DNA of 64,000 nt from Paenibacillus phytorum (GTDB lineage: Bacteria; Bacillota; Bacilli; Paenibacillales; NBRC-103111), in assembly GCF_013141715.1 (NCBI RefSeq), contig NZ_WHOA01000241.1:62001-126000 (forward strand), given 5' to 3'. How positions within the stretch are numbered: position 1 is the stretch's first letter; every line of letters begins with the position of its first letter. The translations under genes and the position numbers were made by a program. Below are positions 1 through 8,606 of the stretch, piece after piece. Below the pieces are notes generated by a model. That model saw only the letters and a program-made list of their open reading frames with translations, did no database searches and was not told the origin of the DNA.

Positions 1-1563
1 CAGAATCGTAGCTATTCGCTTTTAATCATAAAGGATCAACCAGAATTGCTTCTACAACGAGAATCAAAACTGTCCTCATTACAAGCCGCTTTGAATAAGG
101 TTGCTCCCTTTTACGGCAAAACGAATGTACAGGAAGCCTTGTCTCTAGCCTCTGCTCTAACGAGGGAAGAATTCGATGGGGAAGTACGCATTTATACGGA
201 CAGCCAGTGGGTCGATAACGCCGAAGGGATTACCTTTTCAATCCCAGTCAGTATCCAGGAGCCTGAGATTCAGAGACGAGCAGGTGATGAAGTCACCAAC
301 CAGCCTGAGAATGTGGCAATTACTCAATTCGGTGTTAAAGCAGTTCAGGATGCTGCGGAATTTAAGGCTGTTGCCGTATTGAAAAATTGGGGGGCTACGA
401 GTGTTTCTGTAAAAGCAACGCTTTACGCGGATTCGCAAGCAGTTCGAACGGATTCCGTAAACCTTAAGGGAGGCGAGCAAAAGTCAATCTACGTAGATAA
501 GCTGGTACGGGCTGATGTATACAAGCTGCAGCTTGAAGGAAAAGATGTTTTGGAAGCTGATAATACCGCTTATGCCTTTCCTGAAGGGACTGGTCGAGTC
601 CAAGCAGCTTATGTTGGCGAAGGTAACCTTTTCTTAGAAAAAGCACTCACATTGGCAAAGACGGATATTCTTCATGTACAAAAAAGCAATGACGGAACCT
701 ACCCACCGCCCTTAGGGCCTACTCCTGACCTAATTATTGTAGATGGTGTGACTGAATCAGCTTTAAAATCAGATGTCTGGCAGCGTCTATTTTCGTCCAA
801 ACCAGTTTGGCGGTTTGCTTCCGCTGCAAAGTCTGACTTAGCGCCTCAACAAACGATTTCAGCATCACCTTTTTCGATAGTGGATCACCCGATCACGCGT
901 TACATTCGACTGCAGGACGTGAACGTTGCTATGGCTCAGACTAGATCGCTAAAGCCATGGGAGAAAGCCATCATTTCGTCAGCATCCGTACCACTTGTTC
1001 TTGCAGGTACAGAAGAAGGTATACCAAATCTGACATTTACGTTCTCGCTTGAGCAATCGGATCTTGCGCTGCGCTCGGAATTTCCCATTCTCGTTCAAAA
1101 TGCTGTTGCTTGGTTGACCCAGCACCATGGTGGCAATCTTGGTCGTATTACAGCTGGGGATCGAAAAGAAATTGTTCTTCATCCGGAAGCGACGAAGGCG
1201 ATCTGGAAAACAACCATGGAAGGTGTTAAAGAGGAAGAGGCAGAACGAAATGGAGACGCGTTATCCAGTATGCAAACTGCGCCTAAGCTTCCAGGTCTTT
1301 ATGAATTTGTTGAATACAATACAGGTGGACAAATCGTACAAACTCGTCTGCTTGAAGTTGTTATGGATCCCAGGGAATCCAATGTGAATGGGAAAATAGA
1401 AAACAAGGTGGTCTTCAAACCAGGTAGTGAAGTCGATGCCAGTATAGATCGAGCTAAAGATATCTCATTAAGTAATACGATGTTAAATCCTTGGCTTATC
1501 GTGATCTTGCTTATGCTGCTAGTTCTGGAATGGGAGGTGTATCGACGTGGGCATTCAGTTTGA
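1..1563 (+). CDS. BatA/vWA-type membrane protein, 5' end outside the window
   Basis: The reading frame is open from the first base and ends in TGA, so 520 C-terminal residues are visible and the real start lies upstream. The visible N-terminal part looks like the end of a vWA fold (a stretch predicting alternating helices and strands that ends near IYTDSQWVDN), followed by Ig-like beta-rich sequence. A single hydrophobic helix (around visible residues 494-511, LNPWLIVILLMLLVLEW) anchors the C-terminus. This is the layout of BatA/vWA proteins usually found downstream of MoxR ATPase and DUF58 genes in Bacillales; those partners would be upstream and cannot be seen. The last 17 bases overlap the next gene, which suggests translational coupling. 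Function is unknown; a role in envelope or chaperone-like metal-binding complexes is inferred from the family only. Confidence 0.8.
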   Translation, partial: QNRSYSLLIIKDQPELLLQRESKLSSLQAALNKVAPFYGKTNVQEALSLASALTREEFDGEVRIYTDSQWVDNAEGITFSIPVSIQEPEIQRRAGDEVTNQPENVAITQFGVKAVQDAAEFKAVAVLKNWGATSVSVKATLYADSQAVRTDSVNLKGGEQKSIYVDKLVRADVYKLQLEGKDVLEADNTAYAFPEGTGRVQAAYVGEGNLFLEKALTLAKTDILHVQKSNDGTYPPPLGPTPDLIIVDGVTESALKSDVWQRLFSSKPVWRFASAAKSDLAPQQTISASPFSIVDHPITRYIRLQDVNVAMAQTRSLKPWEKAIISSASVPLVLAGTEEGIPNLTFTFSLEQSDLALRSEFPILVQNAVAWLTQHHGGNLGRITAGDRKEIVLHPEATKAIWKTTMEGVKEEEAERNGDALSSMQTAPKLPGLYEFVEYNTGGQIVQTRLLEVVMDPRESNVNGKIENKVVFKPGSEVDASIDRAKDISLSNTMLNPWLIVILLMLLVLEWEVYRRGHSV

Positions 1564-4417
1564 ATATTTGCCCGTCTTGCTGCTGATTCTACTTCTTCCT
1601 TTTTATGTGGGCTGGTTGTGGAAAAGCTTACACCGTCTTCAAGGCGGGCGAAAGAAGCTTGTTGTTTCTCTGAGAGCCTCTGTAATCATTCTTCTGATCT
1701 TCGCCCTTGCGGAAACCCAACTTTATACAAAGCTAAATCACAAAAGCATCGTATTCACGATAGATCGATCAGACAGTGTGAAGGAAGAATTGAGGGAAGC
1801 TCAGTGGATTCGCGAAGCAGTCAAAGCACGTTCTTCTGAAAAGGACGAGGCGGGGGTCGTTTCGATGGCACTGAAAGCTTCGATAGAGAAGTCCATGGAT
1901 GCCAGAGAGGTGAATGGATTTCAGTTTACAGCCCAAACGAACACGCAATTTTCCGATATTGCCTCGGGCTTGCAGCTTGCTTCAGGTTTATTTATGAACG
2001 GAAAATCCGGGCGCATTATTTTGATGTCAGATGGTGAAGAAAATGTGGGTGACCTGTTGCGTCAAGGTAAGCTGCTGCGCGACCGTGGTATCCAAGTAGA
2101 TGTTGTCCCTCTCGCTGCCAAAGAGCACAAAGACGCCTCCGTTGAAGCAATTCGAGTTCCAGATAAGTTGTATCAGGCAGAAGCCTATACGTTGGAGGTA
2201 GTCATCCGTTCTACAAGTACAGAGGCGGCTCAATTAAGGGTTTTTGAAGACAATCGCGAAATGACAGCTGGGTCGGTTCAACTGAATAAGGGGGAAAACA
2301 GATTCGCCTTTCAATCGCTTGCCAAGGAACCGGGTTTTCATCGGTATCGAGCGGAAGTGTACTTGGAAGGGGATGAGCAATCGGCCAATAATGCGCATTA
2401 TGCATTTAGTAAAGTAGAAGGTCCTCCGAAAGTACTTATTGTTGAAGGGAAGGTAGGTATCTCCAAAAATGTGGAGGGGGCGCTGCAATCCGCACTTATC
2501 CCATTTGAAACGATTGGACCTGAGCTGCTTTCCAATGATTTTGTAACGTATACCAGTTATGAAAGTATTATTTTAAACAATGTTGCTGCTACTCAAATAC
2601 CACAATTGAAAATGGAAATGATAGAGCAGGCTGTCCGAGATTACAGTGTTGGGTTGGTCATGCTTGGTGGAGATAACAGCTTTGGATTGGGAGGTTATTT
2701 CAAAACGCCTATCGAGCGTGCTCTCCCTGTGTATATGGACCTGCGCGGGAAGCGGGAGATACCATCACTCGGTATTGTACTTGTTATGGATAAATCGGGC
2801 AGTATGTCAGGTGAAAAAATGAAGCTGGCTCAGGAAGCCGCGTCGCGAACAGTCGACTTACTCAGGGAAAAAGATACTCTTGGGGTACTTGGATTCGATT
2901 CTTCCCCGCAATGGTATGTAGAACCGCAGAAGCTAAGTGATAAATCAGGCGTCATCCAAAAGATTAATGCAATACCCGCTGATGGCGGAACGGAGATTTA
3001 TACAGCGGTAGAGGAAGCATTCGCCAAGCTTTCCAAGGTGGATGCCCAGCGTAAGCATATTATTTTGTTGACAGACGGACAGTCCTCCACGACTCAGAGC
3101 TATGAAGCATTGACCGCCGATATGCAAAAAGAGAATATCACGATGTCCACTGTGGCCATCGGAACCGATGCGGATCAATCGCTGCTGAAGCAGCTAGCTG
3201 ATTTGGCGAAGGGGAGGTATTACGCGGCTGTGGATCAGACGACAATCCCGGCGATTTTTAGCCGAGAAGCGGTGCTGATATCACGAACTTATGTGGTTAA
3301 CCAACCTTTCGTACCGGCTTTGGCGGGAGGAACAGACTGGCATACCTTGTTGGGGCAAGGGCTGCCTTCGCTAAACGGATACATTGCCACAACCCTTAAA
3401 GAGGCTGCTGAGGTGGTACTCACAAGCCCGGAACCTGATCCTATTCTAGCGAGATGGCAGTATGGTTCTGGGCGAACTGTCGCATGGACTAGCGATGTGA
3501 CAGGAGCGTGGTCAGCGAACTGGGTAACGTGGCCAGCCTTTTCACAAGTGCTTACTGGAATGATAAAGTGGACGTTTCCGCAATTTCAATCGTCTCCACT
3601 TGAGCTTAACGGGCATTTGGTCGGTCAAGAGTTGACCTTAGAGGCCAAAAGTGGAAATAACATACTTGACGGTTCACATGGTGAACAAGGAGAACTTCGA
3701 GCTATTGTTACGGATGAATCTCTCGGATCGCAAGAAATCCATTTTACGTCCACAGCACCTGGTGAGTATTCAGCACAGGTATCTGTGGATAAGTCTGGCG
3801 TCTATATCGCCAAGACTGAATTGCTCGCAGCCGGCAGCGAAGAGGGTACCGAGAAGCGGGTCGTCGGCAGCTCAACGTCCGGCTTCGTGATTCCATATTC
3901 TCCAGAATATCGGATCACGGACGGACAAGGCCTCAGCAAGCTCCAGCAACTTGCTGAGCTTACAGGCGGACGGATGCTCTCGCTAGAGCATCCGGAGGAA
4001 GCCTTCGCCTTCGCTTCTGCCGCGCAGAAGCGACTGACACCCATCAGCGAGTACTTGCTGATGGCGGCGCTCGCTCTGCTGCTGTTGGACATCGCAGCGC
4101 GGCGCTTGGCTCTGCCGCCCGGCCTATGGGCCCGGGCGTTCGCTTGGAGGCGGGTCGCTCCAGCAGGCCCGCCACAGCAGACGGAGACGCCACTGGCGCG
4201 TCTCCGCGAGCGCAAGCAGCTTGCGGAGCACAAGCTGCAGCGCAAGACCGAGCGCTCTGCCGCAGGCAGCGCTCCGTCACCGGCCGTGGCTGCGCCGCCG
4301 CGGCCTCCCGCGGAGCAGCGCGAAGCTGCTCCGGAGCCCTCACCCCCAGCGGCGAGTAATGCGCCGCCGGACAGCATGAGCCGTTTGCTCGAAGCCAAAC
4401 GGCGAGGCCGCAAATAG
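1547..4417 (+). CDS. vWA / glutamine-amidotransferase-like membrane protein
   Basis: The 956-residue protein starts at GTG 1547 behind GGAGGT and overlaps the preceding vWA gene by 17 bases. Two N-terminal membrane helices (about 7-26 and 39-57) are followed by a vWA domain with a DRSDS metal-site motif at 73-77. A glutamine-amidotransferase-like segment (about 290-400, LVMLGGDNSFGLGG) comes next, then a second vWA domain with a perfect DKSGS site at 415-419. A further membrane helix lies near 840-860. The last ~100 residues are an Ala/Pro/Arg/Glu-rich cytoplasmic tail encoded by strikingly GC-rich DNA (about 4020-4415), unlike the rest of the gene. Proteins of this architecture pair with BatA-like proteins; both vWA domains probably bind divalent metal and partner proteins. 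The exact role is unknown. Confidence 0.85.
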   Translation: MGIQFEYLPVLLLILLLPFYVGWLWKSLHRLQGGRKKLVVSLRASVIILLIFALAETQLYTKLNHKSIVFTIDRSDSVKEELREAQWIREAVKARSSEKDEAGVVSMALKASIEKSMDAREVNGFQFTAQTNTQFSDIASGLQLASGLFMNGKSGRIILMSDGEENVGDLLRQGKLLRDRGIQVDVVPLAAKEHKDASVEAIRVPDKLYQAEAYTLEVVIRSTSTEAAQLRVFEDNREMTAGSVQLNKGENRFAFQSLAKEPGFHRYRAEVYLEGDEQSANNAHYAFSKVEGPPKVLIVEGKVGISKNVEGALQSALIPFETIGPELLSNDFVTYTSYESIILNNVAATQIPQLKMEMIEQAVRDYSVGLVMLGGDNSFGLGGYFKTPIERALPVYMDLRGKREIPSLGIVLVMDKSGSMSGEKMKLAQEAASRTVDLLREKDTLGVLGFDSSPQWYVEPQKLSDKSGVIQKINAIPADGGTEIYTAVEEAFAKLSKVDAQRKHIILLTDGQSSTTQSYEALTADMQKENITMSTVAIGTDADQSLLKQLADLAKGRYYAAVDQTTIPAIFSREAVLISRTYVVNQPFVPALAGGTDWHTLLGQGLPSLNGYIATTLKEAAEVVLTSPEPDPILARWQYGSGRTVAWTSDVTGAWSANWVTWPAFSQVLTGMIKWTFPQFQSSPLELNGHLVGQELTLEAKSGNNILDGSHGEQGELRAIVTDESLGSQEIHFTSTAPGEYSAQVSVDKSGVYIAKTELLAAGSEEGTEKRVVGSSTSGFVIPYSPEYRITDGQGLSKLQQLAELTGGRMLSLEHPEEAFAFASAAQKRLTPISEYLLMAALALLLLDIAARRLALPPGLWARAFAWRRVAPAGPPQQTETPLARLRERKQLAEHKLQRKTERSAAGSAPSPAVAAPPRPPAEQREAAPEPSPPAASNAPPDSMSRLLEAKRRGRK

Positions 4418-4517
4418 CGCCAAACATCTAGCAATTTCTCGCCAGGTACGATAAACTATTTGTTGAAGGGTGTCGAAGTTGATCCCTTAGTGACAAGTGA
4501 ATTAGGAGGGGATTTGA

Positions 4518-5000
4518 ATGGCTAGAAATAGCTACTCCATTGGTATCCTGTTAATTGGCCTGGCCGCCCTATTGCTTCTTGGTAAATTAGGTTTTTTCCA
4601 TGTTCTTCTTTCGTTCTTTTGGCCGCTAGTCTTACTCATTCCTGGGCTGCTGTTCCACGTATTCTTTTTTAAGCGGTCACTGCCCACAGGCGTTCTTGTA
4701 CCTGGAGGTATATTAACGACTTACGCAATAATGTTCTTTTATTGCAATATATTTGGTTGGGGGTCAATGAGCTATTTATGGCCGGGATTCATTCTTGGTG
4801 TAGCCATCGGATTGTATGAGATGCACCTTTTCGATCGTGGAAGTGATCGTGGTGTTTTGATAGGTGCTATGGTGTTGGGAATCATTTCAGCTGTATTTTT
4901 CGGGTTAACTCTACTAATTCATTTAGGGATCTATGTAATCGCTTTGATCCTTGTGGTAGCTGGACTTGTCATGATTTTCCGCAAGCGAAATGTGTGGTAA
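4518..5000 (+). CDS. Small multi-pass membrane protein, LiaI/LiaF-like TM domain
   Basis: The 160-residue protein starts at ATG 4518 with AGGAGGGG nine bases upstream. It is almost entirely hydrophobic, with about five predicted membrane helices (roughly 8-25, 30-50, 60-80, 85-100 and 110-155) and a short basic end (FRKRNVW). The repeated pattern of ILLIGLAALLLLGKLGFF followed by FWPLVLLIPGLLF resembles the LiaI-LiaF-like transmembrane region (DUF5668) found in envelope-stress membrane proteins. It lacks the soluble C-terminal domain of LiaF. It stands alone between the vWA pair and typA. The family assignment is inferred from the hydrophobic pattern; no function can be given. Confidence 0.65.
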   Translation: MARNSYSIGILLIGLAALLLLGKLGFFHVLLSFFWPLVLLIPGLLFHVFFFKRSLPTGVLVPGGILTTYAIMFFYCNIFGWGSMSYLWPGFILGVAIGLYEMHLFDRGSDRGVLIGAMVLGIISAVFFGLTLLIHLGIYVIALILVVAGLVMIFRKRNVW

Positions 5001-5046
5001 TTTCAGGTATTTACTTGTAAAAGTTTTATGTAGAGCCGCATTTACC

Positions 5047-5075
5047 TTGCATAATGTCGAGAAACTGCGTATAAT
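5047..5075 (+). promoter_or_regulatory. Sigma-A promoter of typA
   Basis: TTGCAT (5047-5052) and TATAAT (5070-5075) are separated by 17 bases, close to the vegetative consensus. Transcription would start near 5082, just before the leader hairpin at 5088-5116. Confidence 0.75.
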
Positions 5076-5087
5076 AAGTGTAAATGT

Positions 5088-5120
5088 CAAGCGTCGGCGC
5101 TTTCGTCCGACGCTTGTTTT
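5088..5120 (+). promoter_or_regulatory. Leader hairpin of typA, terminator-like
   Basis: A perfect 10-bp stem (CAAGCGTCGG with CCGACGCTTG) closes a 9-base loop and is followed by TTTT. It lies between the predicted transcription start and the typA ribosome binding site, so it would be the first element in the mRNA. The short U-tract makes it a possible attenuator or a stabilising 5' hairpin. Confidence 0.55.
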
Positions 5121-5164
5121 ATGAACAGAGACGAAAATTATAGGGTAGAGAGGGTTTGACATTC

Positions 5165-7006
5165 ATGCACGCAAGAGACAAGATTCGCAATATTGCAATT
5201 ATCGCACACGTTGACCACGGTAAAACGACACTCGTAGATAAATTACTTCAACAATCCGGAACATTCCGCGATAACGAGGCTATTCAAGAAAGAGCGATGG
5301 ACTCCAACGATCTCGAGAGAGAACGCGGTATTACCATTCTTGCAAAAAATACAGCAATTAATTATAAAGACTACCTGATTAACATTGTGGATACACCTGG
5401 ACATGCCGATTTCGGTGGTGAAGTAGAGCGTATCATGAAAATGGTAGACGGCGTTTTGTTGGTTGTTGATGCTTTCGAAGGCACCATGCCACAAACGAAG
5501 TTCGTTCTGCGTAAAGCATTAGAAAGCAACCTTTCTCCAGTTGTTGTTGTTAACAAAATTGACCGTCCAAACGCTCGTCCTCAAGAAGTTGTTGACGAAG
5601 TTCTTGACCTTTTCATTGAACTAGGTGCTACGGATGAGCAGCTTGATTTCCACGTTGTATATGCTTCCGCATTACAAGGTACATCAAGTCTTGATGCTGA
5701 GAAACAAGATGACAACATGGAAGCTATTTATGAAACAATAGTTAGTCACATCCCAGCTCCAACAGAAGATGTTGATCAACCGCTTCAGTTCCTTGTTACA
5801 TTGATGGATTACAATGAGTACTTGGGTCGTATCGGCGTAGGCCGTGTGAACCGTGGTAAAATCCGTCAAGGTCAGACTGTTGCTGTTATGACGCGTGAAG
5901 GCGGTCAGAAACAAGCAAGAATCGAGAAACTCTTCGGCTTCACAGGCTTGAAACGTATTGAGATCGAAGAAGCAGCTGCAGGGGACATTATTGCCATTGC
6001 AGGTATCAAAGATATCAATATTGGTGAAACGGTAGCAGATCCTGCGAATCCGGAAGCATTGCCAGTCCTGAAAATTGATGAGCCAACGCTGCAAATGACA
6101 TTTATCGTAAATAACTCACCATTCGCAGGGCGCGAAGGGAAATGGGTAACTTCCCGTAAAATTCGCGAGCGTCTTTACAAAGAACTTGAAACAGATGTTA
6201 GTTTGCGCGTTGAAGATACGGATAGCCCGGATGCTTTCGTTGTATCAGGCCGCGGTGAGCTTCACTTAGGTATTTTGATTGAAAACATGCGCCGTGAAGG
6301 CTTTGAATTGCAAGTTTCCAAACCAGAAGTTATCATTCGTCAAATCGACGGTCAAAAAATGGAGCCGATTGAGCGTTTAATCATCGACGTTCCAGAAGAC
6401 AGCATGGGTTCCGTTATGGAGAGCTTAGGTTCCCGTAAAGCCGAGATGGTCAACATGATCAACAACGGCAGCGGTAACGTTCGTCTTGAGTTTTTAATCC
6501 CTGCACGTGGTTTGATCGGTTACAGAACGAACTTCTTAACGTTGACTCGCGGCTACGGTATTATGAACCATGCTTTTGACAGCTATGGTCCATACCAAGG
6601 AGCTGGTGTTGGCGGACGTCACGAAGGCGTACTTGTTTCCAGCGAATCTGGCGTATCTACTTTGTACGGAATCCTTTCCGTTGAAGATCGCGGTATCTTG
6701 TTCGTTCATCCACAAACGGAAGTTTACGAAGGCATGGTTGTTGGTGAGCATACGCGCGACAATGATATCATCGTTAACATCTGTAAGGAAAAAGCGGTAA
6801 ACAACATCCGTTCCGCAAACAAAGAAGAAACAGTAAAAATGAAAACTCCTCGCATGTACTCTTTGGAGCAAGCGCTTGAGTATTTGAACGATGATGAATA
6901 TTGTGAAATCACTCCGAAATCCGTTCGTATTCGTAAAAAGATTTTGAACAAAAGCGAGCGCGAGCGTGCTGAGAAACACCGCAAAACAGCTGAAGCTAAC
7001 GTGTAA
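5165..7006 (+). CDS. typA: Translational GTPase TypA/BipA
   Basis: TypA is an EF-G-like GTPase that binds the 70S ribosome and helps late 50S assembly and stress or cold adaptation. The G motifs are intact: AHVDHGKTT (P loop, near residue 15), [13 protein letters not shown], and VNKIDRP. The rest shows the EF-G-like domains and the TypA-specific C-terminal end ([21 protein letters not shown]). At 613 residues it has the usual family length. I chose ATG 5165 because AGAGAGGG (5147-5154) lies at proper distance; a TTG at 5156 would sit on top of it. ylaH follows as in Bacillus (typA is ylaG there). A terminator follows at 7028. Confidence 0.97.
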   Translation: MHARDKIRNIAIIAHVDHGKTTLVDKLLQQSGTFRDNEAIQERAMDSNDLERERGITILAKNTAINYKDYLINIVDTPGHADFGGEVERIMKMVDGVLLVVDAFEGTMPQTKFVLRKALESNLSPVVVVNKIDRPNARPQEVVDEVLDLFIELGATDEQLDFHVVYASALQGTSSLDAEKQDDNMEAIYETIVSHIPAPTEDVDQPLQFLVTLMDYNEYLGRIGVGRVNRGKIRQGQTVAVMTREGGQKQARIEKLFGFTGLKRIEIEEAAAGDIIAIAGIKDINIGETVADPANPEALPVLKIDEPTLQMTFIVNNSPFAGREGKWVTSRKIRERLYKELETDVSLRVEDTDSPDAFVVSGRGELHLGILIENMRREGFELQVSKPEVIIRQIDGQKMEPIERLIIDVPEDSMGSVMESLGSRKAEMVNMINNGSGNVRLEFLIPARGLIGYRTNFLTLTRGYGIMNHAFDSYGPYQGAGVGGRHEGVLVSSESGVSTLYGILSVEDRGILFVHPQTEVYEGMVVGEHTRDNDIIVNICKEKAVNNIRSANKEETVKMKTPRMYSLEQALEYLNDDEYCEITPKSVRIRKKILNKSERERAEKHRKTAEANV

Positions 7007-7027
7007 TTCACAAAGTGTTCTAAATAT

Positions 7028-7070
7028 GGGAAATGTGGGCTATAATGCCGCATTTCCCTTTATTTATTTG
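7028..7070 (+). terminator. Terminator after typA
   Basis: GGGAAATG (7028-7035) pairs with CATTTCCC (7051-7058), with two further G-C pairs inside, and is followed by the T-rich run TTTATTTATTT. Confidence 0.75.
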
Positions 7071-7128
7071 TAATTTTGAGGGATAATGATAATTGACTTT
7101 ACTTTTTGAATGAAATGGAGTGTATGTT

Positions 7129-7413
7129 TTGACTGCCTTGAACGAGTGGTTTGGAAATCACCTGTACATCACTTATCTGTTAATCTTTATATTTATGTCT
7201 TATGTGTATAACAAAGTTTTCAAGACGCGTAAATTGCCGGTTCTCAAGACAGCTATCATCTATGTCCTGCTGGCCATTGGATCGGTTATGCTGCTTGTTT
7301 TTCAAATTGTAGGACTACCTATCGTGCTCTGCCTGACTGTTGCCATATCGTTAATGTTTCTGGTGCGTATTCGTTATTTCATCGAGAAAAGAAGCGGCAA
7401 TAGACCAACTTAA
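7129..7413 (+). CDS. ylaH: YlaH-like membrane protein
   Basis: A 94-residue integral membrane protein with three predicted helices (about 10-25, 42-62 and 65-80) and a conserved YNKVFKTRKLPVLK loop, which is the pattern of the YlaH family. Position directly after typA matches the Bacillus typA-ylaH order. I prefer TTG 7129, with GGAG eight bases upstream, over the in-frame GTG at 7120, which overlaps that ribosome binding site. Function is unknown in all family members I know of. Confidence 0.85.
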   Translation: MTALNEWFGNHLYITYLLIFIFMSYVYNKVFKTRKLPVLKTAIIYVLLAIGSVMLLVFQIVGLPIVLCLTVAISLMFLVRIRYFIEKRSGNRPT

Positions 7414-7442
7414 TAAGGAATAAGGAATAAGGAATAAGGAAT
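7412..7442. repeat. Tandem AATAAGG microsatellite
   Basis: The 7-base unit AATAAGG is repeated 4.4 times without error directly after the ylaH stop codon. It runs straight into the hairpin repeat at 7444. Similar but imperfect AAGGAAATAAGGAA sequence precedes the repeat at the lspA locus (about 59455-59467). Confidence 0.9.
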
Positions 7443-7443
7443 A

Positions 7444-7525
7444 TGCTTACAATGTTAGTTTTTCTAAAGTAAAACTCAAGTTAAGCTTACGAAGCAAGTT
7501 TTCTCACGAAAACTTTTAGGAGGGG
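7444..7525 (+). repeat. Hairpin-SD repeat, two units, before the 7529 gene
   Basis: Unit 1 has TGCTTAC (7444-7450) and an AGTTTT/AAAACT stem (7457-7462 with 7471-7476). Unit 2 has GCTTACGAAG (7485-7494), an AAGTTTT/AAAACTT stem (7496-7502 with 7509-7515) and ends in TTAGGAGGGG (7517-7525). That end is the Shine-Dalgarno sequence of the next gene. Related units occur at 28442, 49352, 54859 and 59475. Confidence 0.8.
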
Positions 7526-7528
7526 CAA

Positions 7529-7960
7529 ATGACTCGATACTGGTTAACTCCGATAGTGGGCTATTCTCCTTTGGTGTTGGGGGCTGATCGTTTGGACTGC
7601 TCTCCGCTCGCGAAACTAGAAGCTTTCCGTGAATTGGCGAATGGGAGACACCCCAGATTGCTATCTATGTTTAAAGCTAGTCTGCTGTTGAGTGACGATG
7701 AAGAGATATGTGGTTCAGAGCTCGTAGAACTTGATTTAGCGCGTTCTGATGCCATTGTATTTAATGGTGACCCGTTTCATTTATCTCATTGTGCAGAAGC
7801 CTTTCTAGATCGTCTCCTGAAGCGAAAGGAAGCTTTGGAATTGGTGTCATCGCTTAATGACAGCGCTTTAGATGCCCAGCATATCATTTGGAAAAATCAA
7901 TGGCTTCGTTGGCTGGAATTAGGCTGCGATGTTATTTTACTTAGAGAGGATGGGCGTTAA
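7529..7960 (+). CDS. Hypothetical protein, 143 aa
   Basis: I do not recognise this protein. It starts at ATG 7529 with the AGGAGGGG supplied by the upstream hairpin repeat. It is soluble, slightly acidic, rich in Leu, Asp and Glu, with no signal peptide or membrane helix and four cysteines that do not form a clear metal motif. The next small gene begins one base after its stop codon, so the two are very likely cotranscribed and translationally coupled. The position in the typA-phoH interval suggests a Paenibacillus-specific member of the yla region; nothing further can be said. Confidence 0.7.
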   Translation: MTRYWLTPIVGYSPLVLGADRLDCSPLAKLEAFRELANGRHPRLLSMFKASLLLSDDEEICGSELVELDLARSDAIVFNGDPFHLSHCAEAFLDRLLKRKEALELVSSLNDSALDAQHIIWKNQWLRWLELGCDVILLREDGR

Positions 7961-7961
7961 A

Positions 7962-8243
7962 ATGAAACTGCAAGACGCCTTTTTTAATTGGCTGCAAATG
8001 CATATTGTAAGTCAAGCAAGACCGGATGACGAAGCGGCCAAAGAGACGCTTGATTTTTTTGCGCTTATTTTGCGTGAAGATCATAGGGTCAGTCATATGG
8101 AAATTGTGGACGAATCGGATCGGATGAAAATTCATATCGCCTATGAACAAGAAAGTATCAAGAGTAAACAAAGTTTTGATCGTGAAGCGGCGGAAAAGCT
8201 GCTTGATGATATTAATTCGAATCCGATTTACAATAATCAATAG
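7962..8243 (+). CDS. Hypothetical protein, 93 aa
   Basis: I do not recognise this protein. ATG 7962 lies 11 bases after AGAGAGGA and one base after the previous stop; in-frame upstream ATGs at 7929 and 7950 would overlap the preceding gene and lack a binding site. The product is small, soluble and acidic, with a helix-strand-helix character (LREDHRVSHMEIVDESDRMKI looks like a beta hairpin between two helices). It contains no cysteine. It is likely coupled to the 7529 gene. Confidence 0.7.
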   Translation: MKLQDAFFNWLQMHIVSQARPDDEAAKETLDFFALILREDHRVSHMEIVDESDRMKIHIAYEQESIKSKQSFDREAAEKLLDDINSNPIYNNQ

Positions 8244-8422
8244 ACGTTCATGTTGACGACATAACTTTTTTAAACCGACGTACACTAAGGTATATCTGGC
8301 TGAAAAAGGAGTGTTCTCATGATTTGAAAATAGATACATAAGGGTGGAACGCTTGCCACCGGCTATGCTATACTGTAAGTGTAAGGAGCGTTTTCAACCA
8401 CCTAGCAGGAGGCGCAAACGAT

Positions 8423-8566
8423 ATGGCTGAACACAACACAGCTTTAACGAAGCAATGGATGGATCGCGCCCAAATGATGACCGAGCCTGAATATGAGAAA
8501 ACTTGTGTAAGCCGAGTCACTGTGAATCCAGTCGGCCGAGTTTTTGATGCGATAAAAAAAGCCTAG
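8423..8566 (+). CDS. Small 47-residue protein, unknown
   Basis: A short reading frame (MAEHNTALTK... ending VGRVFDAIKKA) has an excellent ribosome binding site, AGGAGG, ten bases before ATG 8423. A -10-like TATACT lies at 8369 with only a weak -35. Its stop codon sits inside the arm of a strong bidirectional terminator (8556-8591). The defined 5' and 3' signals suggest a real gene. It has no membrane segment; it is helical and basic at its end. I do not recognise a family. Confidence 0.6.
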   Translation: MAEHNTALTKQWMDRAQMMTEPEYEKTCVSRVTVNPVGRVFDAIKKA

Positions 8567-8591
8567 ATCTGCGTATGCAGTCAGGCTTTTT
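8556..8591. terminator. Bidirectional terminator between the small gene and the ylaJ-type gene
   Basis: AAAAAGCCT (8556-8564) pairs with AGGCTTTTT (8583-8591), and CTGCGTATGCAG forms an inner stem. It has A- and T-runs on both sides, so it can serve both converging genes. Confidence 0.85.
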
Positions 8592-8606
8592 GTTATCTTC
8601 GGTGGA

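Noticed and set aside
3802-4434. Long antisense open frames (210 and 127 residues) under the end of the vWA gene
   Set aside because: They lie opposite the GC-rich tail, where stop codons are rare on all strands, have Ala/Arg/Ser-rich nonsense composition and no ribosome binding site.
8253-8286. TTGACG-N22-TACACT as a second spoIIG-type promoter
   Set aside because: The -10 is weak, no 0A boxes are present, and a poor match at that spacing is likely by chance.
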